From Collinsella sp. (GTDB taxonomy: Bacteria > Actinomycetota > Coriobacteriia > Coriobacteriales > Coriobacteriaceae): a stretch of DNA of 13,743 nt. The translations under genes were made by a program, and so were the position numbers. The DNA lies in NCBI GenBank assembly GCA_019413955.1, contig DXMX01000014.1, positions 22,092 to 35,834 on the forward strand, written 5' to 3'. Below, piece by piece: positions 1-6,818 of this stretch; position 1 is the stretch's first letter; each line of letters begins with the position of its first letter. The notes beneath the pieces were generated by a model. It saw only the letters and a program-made list of their open reading frames with translations. It made no database searches and was not told the origin of the DNA.

Positions 1-477
1 TTGCAGAGCCGCGGCTTGTGCTGCCTGCATCACGCGCTGGAGCGGCACACCGTGCTCGCGAGCGAGACGGGCGCAGTCTTCGTACTCGGGCGCCGCGCGC
101 TCGCTGCCGTCGGGCAGGGTGGCCACCTTGACGGACACCTCGCCCCATGGCGTCGTTACGCGCTCAAAGCGGCGTGGCAGGCAAACGCGCTCCATGACCT
201 GGCGACGAACGGCGTTGGTCGTGGTTTCCAAAAAGATAATCGTCTGCAGGCGCTCGATATCCTCGTGGGTACAGATTACCTGCAACTGCCAGCCGGGACG
301 GCCCTTCTTGCAATAGAGGGGCAGCCAGTGCGCCTCGCGCGCACCGGCCTCGCGCAGGCGGTCGGCGGCATAGGCGAGCACCTCGGGCGACGCGTCGTCG
401 ATATCGCATTCCAGCTTGACGATGGTCTCTGGCGCATCGGTCTCGCGGGACAGCGGGGATGTGCTATCGCATGGCAT
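1..477 (-). CDS. LarC C-terminal-type nickel insertion protein, partial
   Basis: The gene is read leftward and runs off the window after 159 codons. The translation resembles the C-terminal half of LarC (TIGR00299/DUF111), the CTP-dependent enzyme that inserts nickel into the pincer cofactor of lactate racemase-type enzymes. Visible family features are an acidic LECDIDD stretch near residue 23, a LYCKKGRPGWQL segment around residues 51-62, and an ETTTNAVRR segment followed by TPWGEVSVKVA. I chose the ATG at 475-477 because AAAGGAG (487-493) lies about 9 nt upstream. An in-frame ATG at 514-516 is an alternative with a poor ribosome binding site. The N-terminal half of LarC is not encoded upstream, so this appears to be a separate C-terminal-domain gene, like the larC2 part of split larC genes. 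Family assignment is from recognition, and the substrate enzyme is unknown. Confidence 0.72.
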   Translation of the reverse strand, partial: MPCDSTSPLSRETDAPETIVKLECDIDDASPEVLAYAADRLREAGAREAHWLPLYCKKGRPGWQLQVICTHEDIERLQTIIFLETTTNAVRRQVMERVCLPRRFERVTTPWGEVSVKVATLPDGSERAAPEYEDCARLAREHGVPLQRVMQAAQAAALQ

Positions 478-816
478 ACGGTCCGGCTCCTTTCCGCGTG
501 AGCTCGTTTTGTTCATCCAAACGCTAGCACATCGCAGGCGGCGCAGGGGCGGCGTCGTGGGATAGGTGCGACTTTTGCTGGGCGCAAGTGCTGGCGCGCT
601 CCAACGCCGGCCGCTCCACTCAAACGTGTACGTCAGCCTCCAAACATGTCATTTTTTGCAGCTTTTGGAGGCTGATGTACATGTTTTGAGAGCGCAAGCG
701 AGGCCGCACCGCGCGCCGCGCAGCCTTTCCAATCGATTTCGACCCCCGGCGTGCCCGGCGTGTTGAGAGCTGCGCCATTACAATGGAGCGGATTCGCTTG
801 ACGCAAAGGAGCCGCC
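478..816. other. Divergent intergenic region, no gene seen
   Basis: About 340 bases separate the divergent LarC-like (-) and PHP (+) genes. I see no credible coding region. It holds the large inverted repeat at 622-686. A TACAAT box at 779-784 could be a -10 for the PHP gene, but no -35 fits at normal spacing. A TGCTAGCGT string on the minus strand near 530 is a weak extended -10 candidate for the LarC-like gene. Confidence 0.6.
622..686. repeat. 65-bp inverted repeat with 23-bp arms
   Basis: Arms at 622-644 and 664-686 are complementary at 21 of 23 positions around a 19-nt T-rich loop. The two imperfect pairs (626/682 and 632/676) are G-T, so they stay paired as G-U only in plus-strand RNA. 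AAACGTGT at 622 and AAACATGT at 642 are near direct repeats 20 bp apart. The second copy can also pair perfectly with ACATGTTT at 679-686, giving an alternative fold. It lies between divergent promoters, where no terminator is needed. It may therefore be an interspersed palindromic repeat or a regulatory structure. Function unknown. Confidence 0.75.
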
Positions 817-1728
817 ATGTCTGCTTGCCCGCTGATCGATTGCCATACCCACACCTCGTTCTCGGACGGTCATGCCTCGTTTGAGGACAACGTTCGCGCC
901 GCTGCTGCGGCCAGCTGCCGCGTCATGGTCTCGACCGACCATCTCACCCTGCCCGCCAGCATGGATGCCAACTGCGAAGTGCAGGTTACTGAGGGCGACC
1001 TGCCGGCACATCGTCTGGCTTTTGAGGATGCTCGCAAGCTTGCCGCGCAGATTGCGCCGGAGCTCGAACTTATCTATGGCTTTGAATCCGATTGGTACGA
1101 GGGCTGCGAGCCTTTGGTTGAGCGCTGGTCCCAGGGCGCCGTCGTGCGCCTGGGCAGTGTGCATTGGATTGGTAACCCAGGCGATATTGCGGCAGGTGCT
1201 GCGGGCACGGCGGGGACGGAGGACGTCGCTCGTCCCGATACACCCGATTCCCTTTGCGGTTGGATCGACGACGACACCAACCTGCACGTTTGGGAAAACC
1301 TGGGGGTACGCGGTGTGTGGGAGCGCTACGTCGACGACTGGTGCCGCGCCTGCGAGAGCCCGCTCAACTTTGATGTGATGGCTCACCCCGACCTGGTCAT
1401 GCGCTTTTCGAAGGAAGGCTTTGCGCCCGACTTTGACCCCGCACCGTTTTGGCAGCAGATGGCCGAGTGCGCGCACGATACGGGTCGCCGCGTTGAGGTC
1501 TCGACCGCCGCACCACGCAAGGGCCTCGACGACTACTATCCCGCGACCGGATTGCTGCGTTGCTTTGCCCACGCCGAGGTGCCGATCACTTTTGGCTCGG
1601 ACGCACACCGCGCCTGCGATATCTGCTGGAACATCCGTGAAGCCCAGGCCCACGCCTACGACTGCGGTTATCGAACCTTCGACATCCCCCACCTCACCGG
1701 AGAATGGGAGTCCACGCCCCTCGCCTAA
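817..1728 (+). CDS. hisK: PHP-family histidinol-phosphatase (HisK/HisJ type)
   Basis: This 303-residue PHP-domain hydrolase probably removes phosphate from L-histidinol phosphate, the step before HisD. Visible PHP metal-site motifs are HTH (His10, His12), STDH (Asp41, His42), GFESDW (Glu90), GSVHW (His116), MAHPD (His190) and GSDAH (Asp262, His264), a full trinuclear-type set. Length and motif spacing fit HisK/HisJ phosphatases. The ATG at 817 follows AAAGGAG by 6 nt. It faces the his operon tail to tail, with 27 bp between stop codons. The operon HisB is a lone dehydratase and no HAD phosphatase is nearby, so this gene fills the missing step. The substrate is inferred from context and resemblance; a generic PHP phosphoesterase is the alternative. 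Confidence 0.85.
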   Translation: MSACPLIDCHTHTSFSDGHASFEDNVRAAAAASCRVMVSTDHLTLPASMDANCEVQVTEGDLPAHRLAFEDARKLAAQIAPELELIYGFESDWYEGCEPLVERWSQGAVVRLGSVHWIGNPGDIAAGAAGTAGTEDVARPDTPDSLCGWIDDDTNLHVWENLGVRGVWERYVDDWCRACESPLNFDVMAHPDLVMRFSKEGFAPDFDPAPFWQQMAECAHDTGRRVEVSTAAPRKGLDDYYPATGLLRCFAHAEVPITFGSDAHRACDICWNIREAQAHAYDCGYRTFDIPHLTGEWESTPLA

Positions 1729-1760
1729 CTAGTCGTTTAAGAACGTCCCCAATGACTAGT
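1728..1760. repeat. Convergent-junction inverted repeat with GTCCCC core
   Basis: Ten-base arms at 1728-1737 (ACTAGTCGTT) and 1751-1760 (AATGACTAGT) pair at nine positions plus one G-T (1735/1753), around a 13-nt loop containing GTCCCC. The repeat includes the last base of the PHP stop codon and the whole hisE stop codon. It could act as a bidirectional terminator, but it lacks a GC-rich stem and a T-tract. The GTCCCC just before the right arm is also found in the 5050-5090 hairpin, which suggests a REP-like family. Confidence 0.6.
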
Positions 1761-2073
1761 GGCGGCGGGCGTTGAGTTCGCCGGCTAGCTCGTCGAGGGT
1801 GATACCGTAGCGCTCGAGCGTCACGAGCAGGTGGTAGACCAGGTCGCCGGCCTCGTAGCGGATGTGATCGTGATCGTTATCCTTGCAGGCCATGATCACC
1901 TCGCTCGCCTCCTCGGCAAGCTTCTTGAGCAGCTCATCCTCCACGTCGGTCAGCAGACGCGCGGTATAGCTCTCCTGCGGCGACGCGTCGCGACGGCCAC
2001 GAATCACCTCGGCCAGCCCCGTCAGCGTCTCGCCAATGTTTCCCGGCTGCACGTTAGCTGTTCTGACTCCCAT
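1756..2073 (-). CDS. hisE: Phosphoribosyl-ATP pyrophosphatase HisE
   Basis: This 105-residue protein hydrolyses phosphoribosyl-ATP to phosphoribosyl-AMP and diphosphate, the second histidine step. It shows the alpha-helical HisE/MazG-like signature KLAEEASEVIMA (residues 51-62, with Glu54, Glu55 and Glu58) and EAGDLVYHLLV (Glu74, Asp77), which bind magnesium. Length is usual for a stand-alone HisE; here HisI is a separate gene rather than fused. The ATG at 2071-2073 has AGAGGAAA upstream. It starts 15 bp after the RDAC-like gene and is the last gene of the operon. The first ten or so residues are variable and add nothing recognisable. Confidence 0.95.
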   Translation of the reverse strand: MGVRTANVQPGNIGETLTGLAEVIRGRRDASPQESYTARLLTDVEDELLKKLAEEASEVIMACKDNDHDHIRYEAGDLVYHLLVTLERYGITLDELAGELNARRH

Positions 2074-2088
2074 GGTTATTTCCTCTCG

Positions 2089-2316
2089 TTACTGCAGCGT
2101 AAAGTAATTACCGGTCTCATCGAACCGAGGCTTTGCGCCCTTTTTCTCAAAGAACTCAACGATGACGGCATGGGCCTCATCGAGCCTTTCCTTCTCGGCC
2201 TCGAGCCAAAGCGACTGCGCCCCGCAGGCATCGGTCAGGTGCACGCGGCACGGCACGCCCGCGCGGAGGAGCTCGGCGTTGCAGTCAGCGACTTCGAACG
2301 GCGTCACGACCTTCAT
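2089..2316 (-). CDS. Small RDAC-family-like protein, function unknown
   Basis: A 75-residue acidic, soluble protein sits between hisI and hisE. Its ATG overlaps the hisI stop as ATGA, so it is very likely translated by coupling. The segment KVVTPFEVADCN (2-13), then VHLTDACGAQSLWLE (25-39), resembles the uncharacterised family called RDAC for a conserved Arg-Asp-Ala-Cys. Here the Arg is Thr28, giving TDAC with Cys31. Three cysteines (12, 23, 31) and several histidines are present, but no metal site can be assigned. No signal peptide or membrane segment is seen. The C-terminal part (41-75) is charged and ends in an aromatic GNYFTLQ. A role in histidine synthesis is suggested only by its position. 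Confidence 0.82.
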   Translation of the reverse strand: MKVVTPFEVADCNAELLRAGVPCRVHLTDACGAQSLWLEAEKERLDEAHAVIVEFFEKKGAKPRFDETGNYFTLQ

Positions 2317-2654
2317 CGTGTTTCCCCCTTTACGTGCTTAAAGAAGCAGGTACGGTTGCCGGTATGGCAGGCAGGACCCGGCGAGTCGACCTTGACCAGC
2401 AGCGTATCGCTATCGCAGTCGGCCCAGAGCTCGCGGACCTCCTGCATGTTGCCGCTCGTCGCGCCCTTGTTCCAGAGCTCCTGGCGGCTGCGGCTCCAAA
2501 ACCACGTGGTGCCGGTCTTGAGCGTCAGTCCCACCGACTCCTCGTTCATCCAAGCAACCATAAGCACCTCGCCGGTGTCATATTGCTGAACCACACAAGG
2601 AATCAGCCCGCGGGCGTCGTACGTAAGCTTTGAAGGGTCCGTTATCTCTTCCAT
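2313..2654 (-). CDS. hisI: Phosphoribosyl-AMP cyclohydrolase HisI
   Basis: This 113-residue enzyme opens the adenine ring of phosphoribosyl-AMP, the third histidine step. Hallmarks are MVAWMNEES (32-40), WSRSRQELWNKGATSGN (53-69), and the metal sites DCDSDT (Asp79, Cys80, Asp81, Asp83) and ACHTGNRTCF (Cys96, His97, Cys103). The ATG at 2652-2654 has GGGGAG about 5 nt upstream; a longer frame from 2723 would add residues unlike the family and run into the palindrome. The stop overlaps the next gene as ATGA. The 142-bp gap behind hisF is the largest in the operon and holds the extended palindrome, so expression may depend on readthrough of that structure. Confidence 0.95.
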   Translation of the reverse strand: MEEITDPSKLTYDARGLIPCVVQQYDTGEVLMVAWMNEESVGLTLKTGTTWFWSRSRQELWNKGATSGNMQEVRELWADCDSDTLLVKVDSPGPACHTGNRTCFFKHVKGETR

Positions 2655-2692
2655 TTCTCTCCCCAAATTCAAACTTCGCAGGTCGGCGAGGG

Positions 2693-2787
2693 TTGTCCAG
2701 GTGTCCGAGATTCCGAGCGACAAGCCCGACGACGCGTACTTAAGTACGCGAGGAGGGTTGGAGCCGGAAGGTCGGGTGCCTGGGCAA
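2693..2787. repeat. 95-bp extended palindrome between hisF and hisI
   Basis: The centre (2733-2750) is a perfect 18-bp palindrome, CGCGTACTTAAGTACGCG. Outer arms 2693-2715 and 2765-2787 pair at 23 positions: 17 Watson-Crick, 4 G-T (2696/2784, 2702/2778, 2703/2777, 2704/2776) and 2 mismatches (2709/2771, 2710/2770). A middle helix joins 2721-2727 to 2755-2760 with one bulge. All four wobbles are G-U only in plus-strand RNA, antisense to the his operon. The whole element folds into one long hairpin capped by TTAA. It encodes no credible protein. It may be a miniature repeat element or a structured RNA. Confidence 0.8.
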
Positions 2788-2796
2788 GCCGCAGCG

Positions 2797-3579
2797 CTAG
2801 AAGTCCAACCTCACAGGAATACCTTGAGAGGCCATATACTCTTTGACTTCGCGAATGCTGAAGGTTCCAAAGTGAAAGACGCTCGCCGCCAGCACGGCAT
2901 CGGCCTCGCCCTCGATCACGCCCTCGGCAAAATGCTCGAGCGTACCCACGCCGCCGCTTGCGATGACGGGAATCGGTACCGCGCGCGCCACGGCGCGGGT
3001 GAGCGCCAAATCGAAGCCGGCCTTGGTGCCGTCGCGATCCATGCTGGTCAGTAGGATTTCGCCGGCGCCACGACGAACCGCCTCCTCGGCCCACGCCACC
3101 GCGTCGATACCCGTAGCGTTGCGGCCGCCCGCGGTAAAGACCTCCCACCTATCGGCACCCGGCTCTCCGGGCAAACCGACACGCTTGGCATCGATCGCCA
3201 CGACCACGGCCTGGCTGCCAAACGCCGCGGCAGCCTGGCTGATCAGCGACGGATCGCGCACGGCCGCCGAGTTGAGCGACACCTTGTCGGCACCGGCGGC
3301 AACCATGGTGCGCATGCCCGCCAGGTCGCGAAAGCCGCCGCCCACGGTATAGGGAATAGCGAGCTCTTCGGCCGCGTGCGCCGCCATCTCGATGGTCGTC
3401 GCGCGGTTGTCGCTCGTCGCGGTAATGTCCAGAAAGACGACCTCGTCTGCACCCTCGCGGTCGTAGGCGCGCGCCAGCTCCACCGGGTCGCCGGCATCGC
3501 GCAGGCTCACAAAGTTGACGCCCTTGACCACGCGGCCGTCCTTGACGTCCAAGCAGGGAATCACGCGTTTGGTAAGCAT
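2797..3579 (-). CDS. hisF: Imidazole glycerol phosphate synthase cyclase subunit HisF
   Basis: This 260-residue (beta/alpha)8 barrel turns PRFAR plus ammonia from HisH into imidazole glycerol phosphate and AICAR. It has MLTKRVIPCLDVKDGRVVKG at the start with catalytic Asp11, VVVAIDAKR with catalytic Asp130, VGGGFRD (79-85) and SGGVG phosphate-binding loops, and the typical end GIPVRLDF. Length is standard. The ATG (3577-3579) follows the hisA stop by three bases, with AGGAG in the hisA end serving as ribosome binding site. It follows hisH and hisA, in keeping with a HisHF complex made from one message. Confidence 0.97.
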   Translation of the reverse strand: MLTKRVIPCLDVKDGRVVKGVNFVSLRDAGDPVELARAYDREGADEVVFLDITATSDNRATTIEMAAHAAEELAIPYTVGGGFRDLAGMRTMVAAGADKVSLNSAAVRDPSLISQAAAAFGSQAVVVAIDAKRVGLPGEPGADRWEVFTAGGRNATGIDAVAWAEEAVRRGAGEILLTSMDRDGTKAGFDLALTRAVARAVPIPVIASGGVGTLEHFAEGVIEGEADAVLAASVFHFGTFSIREVKEYMASQGIPVRLDF

Positions 3580-3582
3580 GGG

Positions 3583-4322
<740 letters not shown>

Positions 4323-4326
<4 letters not shown>

Positions 4327-5024
4327 CGGCCAACCTCCTCGACGATGTTGACGAAGTTCTTAAGGATGCGCTGACCCAGCGCGGAGGATTTCTCGGGATG
4401 GAACTGGCAGCCCCACACGTTGCCGTGGCGCACGATGCACGGGAAGCTCCGCGTATAGTGCGTGCGCGCCAGCACATCGGCGGCATCGGCGTCGTCGGCC
4501 ACCGCGTAGCTGTGGGTGAAGTACATGTTGGCGCCCTCGGCAAAACCGGCGAGCAGCGGGTCGGCCGCACCGGTGGGCGTCATGTGCACCTGGTCCCAGC
4601 CCACGTGCGGCACCTTCAGGCGGCTCGACTCCAGGCGCGTGCACGAGCCGCGCATGATGCCCAGGCCATCGACCCAGGGGCCGTCAGCCTGCTCGGGGGC
4701 ATTACCGTCGGCGACCACGCCCTCGTCCGCAGGCACGCCCTCGTTGCCGCGCTCAAAAAACAGCTGAAGGCCCAGGCAGATGCCGAGCAGCGGAGTTCCG
4801 GCGGCAACGGCATCGAGCACCGCGTCCGCCTCGCCGCTCTGACGCATAAAGGCGATCGCGTCATAGAACGCGCCCACGCCCGGGATGACCAGGCCGTCCG
4901 CGTTGCGGATCTGCTCCGGATCGTCCGACGTGCAGGCGGCGGCACCGGCGCGCGCAAGCCCGCGCACGACGCTCGACAAGTTACCCTTGTGGTAGTCGAC
5001 CACCACGATCTTCGGTTCGCCCAC
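4323..5024 (-). CDS. hisH: Imidazole glycerol phosphate synthase glutaminase subunit HisH
   Basis: This class I glutamine amidotransferase of 233 residues supplies ammonia to HisF. It has VVVDYHKGNLSSV (7-19), PGVGAF (48-53), nucleophile Cys83 in LLGICLGLQLFFE, and His209/Glu211 in CQFHPEKS completing the triad. I chose the GTG at 5022-5024, which has GGAGG 6 nt upstream. A longer frame opens with GTG at 5060 inside the hairpin and would add 12 residues unlike HisH. The protein is slightly long because of an acidic insert around residues 93-118 between the nucleophile loop and the GIMRG segment. The stop overlaps hisA as ATGA. Confidence 0.94.
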
Positions 5025-5049
5025 GCGACCCCTCCACTTCTCATCATCC

Positions 5050-5090
5050 AAAACCACCACGAAGGTGCCTGTCCCCTTTGTGGTGGTTTT
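5050..5090. repeat. REP-like hairpin between hisB and hisH
   Basis: Arms 5050-5060 (AAAACCACCAC) and 5080-5090 (GTGGTGGTTTT) are perfectly complementary over 11 bp. Pairing continues inward for five more pairs (5061-5065 with 5075-5079, one of them G-T) to a 9-nt loop. The core reads GGTGCCTGTCCCC on the plus strand, a motif I recall as common in bacterial REP-type repeats. On the his message the stem ends in TTTT, so it could cause partial termination or guard the mRNA ahead of hisH. It lies in the 89-bp hisB-hisH gap. Confidence 0.72.
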
Positions 5091-5113
5091 TGCCCTTACG
5101 GCGGTTGCAGCGG

Positions 5114-5701
5114 TTACAGCGAGCCCTTAGTGCTGGGAATGCCCTGCACGCGGGAATCGAGTTCGCAGGCGTGACGCATCGTGCGGCCCACGGCTTTAAA
5201 GGCGGCCTCGATAATGTGATGCGAGTTGCCGCCCGCCAGCTCGCGCACGTGGAGCGTGAGCTTGGCGTCGCGCGCAAAGGCGTAGAAGAACTCAACGGCC
5301 AGCTCGGTATCGAAGCTACCCACGCGCTCAGTCGGTACGGGCAGCTCGCAGTAGGCCTGCCCACGGCCCGAAATATCAACGGCAGCCATCACAAGCGCCT
5401 CGTCCATGGCGATCGCCGCGTCGGCAAAGCGCGTAATGCCCGCCTTGTCGCCCAGCGCCTGGCAAAACGCCTCGCCCAGCACAATGCCCGTGTCCTCGAC
5501 GGTGTGATGCGCATCGACCTCGACGTCGCCCACCGCGTGCACCGTCAGATTGAACAGACCATGGCGGCCAAAAGCGTTGAGTATGTGGTCGAAAAACGGC
5601 ACGCCGGTCGAGATATCGCACACGCCAGATCCGTCCAGGTCGAGCTTTACGACAATGTCGGTCTCGCCCGTCTTGCGGGTCACCTCGGCATAACGGTCCA
5701 T
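5114..5701 (-). CDS. hisB: Imidazoleglycerol-phosphate dehydratase HisB
   Basis: This 195-residue monofunctional dehydratase makes imidazole acetol phosphate from imidazole glycerol phosphate. It shows FFDHILNAFGRHGLF (36-50), the manganese ligands in VDAHHTVEDTG (His65, His66, Glu69), and NSHHIIEAAFKA (159-170, His161, His162). It lacks the N-terminal HAD phosphatase domain of the enterobacterial HisB, so histidinol phosphatase must come from another gene; the PHP gene at 817-1728 fits. The ATG at 5701 directly follows the hisC TAG stop, with a GGAGG-type site inside the hisC end. Length and ends are typical. Confidence 0.97.
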   Translation of the reverse strand: MDRYAEVTRKTGETDIVVKLDLDGSGVCDISTGVPFFDHILNAFGRHGLFNLTVHAVGDVEVDAHHTVEDTGIVLGEAFCQALGDKAGITRFADAAIAMDEALVMAAVDISGRGQAYCELPVPTERVGSFDTELAVEFFYAFARDAKLTLHVRELAGGNSHHIIEAAFKAVGRTMRHACELDSRVQGIPSTKGSL

Positions 5702-6817
5702 CTACATCTCCTCCTTCACCAGCACGGCAAACGCGGCCAGCACCTCGTCGTTTTCCTGCGGGGTGCCTACGGTAATGCGCAGACAGTCCGCGAGCCCCGG
5801 CGCGTAACTAAAGTCGCGCACCAAAATCGAATACTCGTCGCGCAGACGCTCGCGCACGCGCGTGGCATGCGGCGTGCGCACAAGCACAAAGTTCGCCGCG
5901 CTCGGCCACGCCTCCACGGGCAGACCCTCGGCAGCCATCGCGCGCAGGGCACACAACTCGCGCTCGCGCTCGGATGCGACCTGTGCCACCACGGGCGCGT
6001 ACGCATCGCGGGCACGCACGCAGGCAAGCGCCGCCGCCTGGCTCAACACGTTGACCGAATAGATCTGGCGAATCGCCGCGAACACGTCGATGACCTCGGG
6101 CGCCGCGATCACATAGCCCAGGCGCGTGCCGGCGGCGCCGAACGCCTTGGACAGTGTATGCAGAATCACCAGGTTAGGATGCTCGGCAATAAGGCCTTGC
6201 GCCGTAGTTGCCGCGCCAAACGAATCGTCGGCAAACTCCACGTAGGCCTCGTCGACCATGACCATGCCGGGGCAGGCATCGCACAGAGCCGCAACAAAGT
6301 CGAGCGGCGCCACGTCACCCGTGGGATTGTTGGGCGAGGTCACGATCGCCAGATTGCACTCGGGAGCCGCCGCAAGCACCGCCGCCTGGTCGAGCTCAAA
6401 GGTCGCCGGGTCGCGCCACACGTCGCGCACCTCGGTCTGGCACAGCGACGCAAAGAACGCATACTCGCTAAAGCACGGCGGGCAGTTGAGCAGGGTCCGC
6501 CCCGCGCCGCCAAACGCCAGCAGGAAGTTATAGAGTAGCTCGTCGCCGCCGTTGCCCACGCAGATGTTCTCGCGCGTCACGCCATGCCAGGCAGCAAGCT
6601 CGTCGCGCAGGTCGTTGGACATGGGATCGGGATAGCGGTTGAGCGGTGCGGCAGCCAAGGCCGCATCAACCGCCTCGCGCACGCCGGCCGGCACGGGATA
6701 GGTGTTCTCGTTGGCCGAAAGATTGATGCGCGTGGGCGTAAAGTTGGGATCGTAGGGCTCGATGCCGGTCAAGTAGGGCTGGACGAGCTCCTTCATGCGG
6801 GGCGTCAGCTCGGCCAT
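5702..6817 (-). CDS. hisC: Histidinol-phosphate aminotransferase HisC
   Basis: This 371-residue PLP-dependent class I/II aminotransferase converts imidazole acetol phosphate to histidinol phosphate. Visible features are LSANENTYPVP (33-43), SPNNPTG (161-167), VDEAYVEF (188-195), the PLP lysine Lys224 in LHTLSKAFGAAGTRLGY, and the C-terminal Arg in CLRITVGTP (345-353). The ATG at 6815-6817 begins one base after the hisD TAA and uses GGAGG in the hisD end. A longer frame to 6886 overlaps hisD and adds an Arg-rich stretch foreign to the family. The stop abuts the hisB ATG. Specificity rests mainly on the operon. Confidence 0.95.
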   Translation of the reverse strand: MAELTPRMKELVQPYLTGIEPYDPNFTPTRINLSANENTYPVPAGVREAVDAALAAAPLNRYPDPMSNDLRDELAAWHGVTRENICVGNGGDELLYNFLLAFGGAGRTLLNCPPCFSEYAFFASLCQTEVRDVWRDPATFELDQAAVLAAAPECNLAIVTSPNNPTGDVAPLDFVAALCDACPGMVMVDEAYVEFADDSFGAATTAQGLIAEHPNLVILHTLSKAFGAAGTRLGYVIAAPEVIDVFAAIRQIYSVNVLSQAAALACVRARDAYAPVVAQVASERERELCALRAMAAEGLPVEAWPSAANFVLVRTPHATRVRERLRDEYSILVRDFSYAPGLADCLRITVGTPQENDEVLAAFAVLVKEEM

Positions 6818-6818
6818 A

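Noticed and set aside
1..501. A long plus-strand open frame of 166 codons at the left edge.
   Set aside because: Its translation has no family resemblance, while the opposite strand gives a clear LarC-type sequence; it is a high-GC shadow.
762..784. TTGAGA (763-768) and TACAAT (779-784) as a promoter for the PHP gene.
   Set aside because: The spacer is only 10 bp, far from the usual 16-18, and no other -35 fits.
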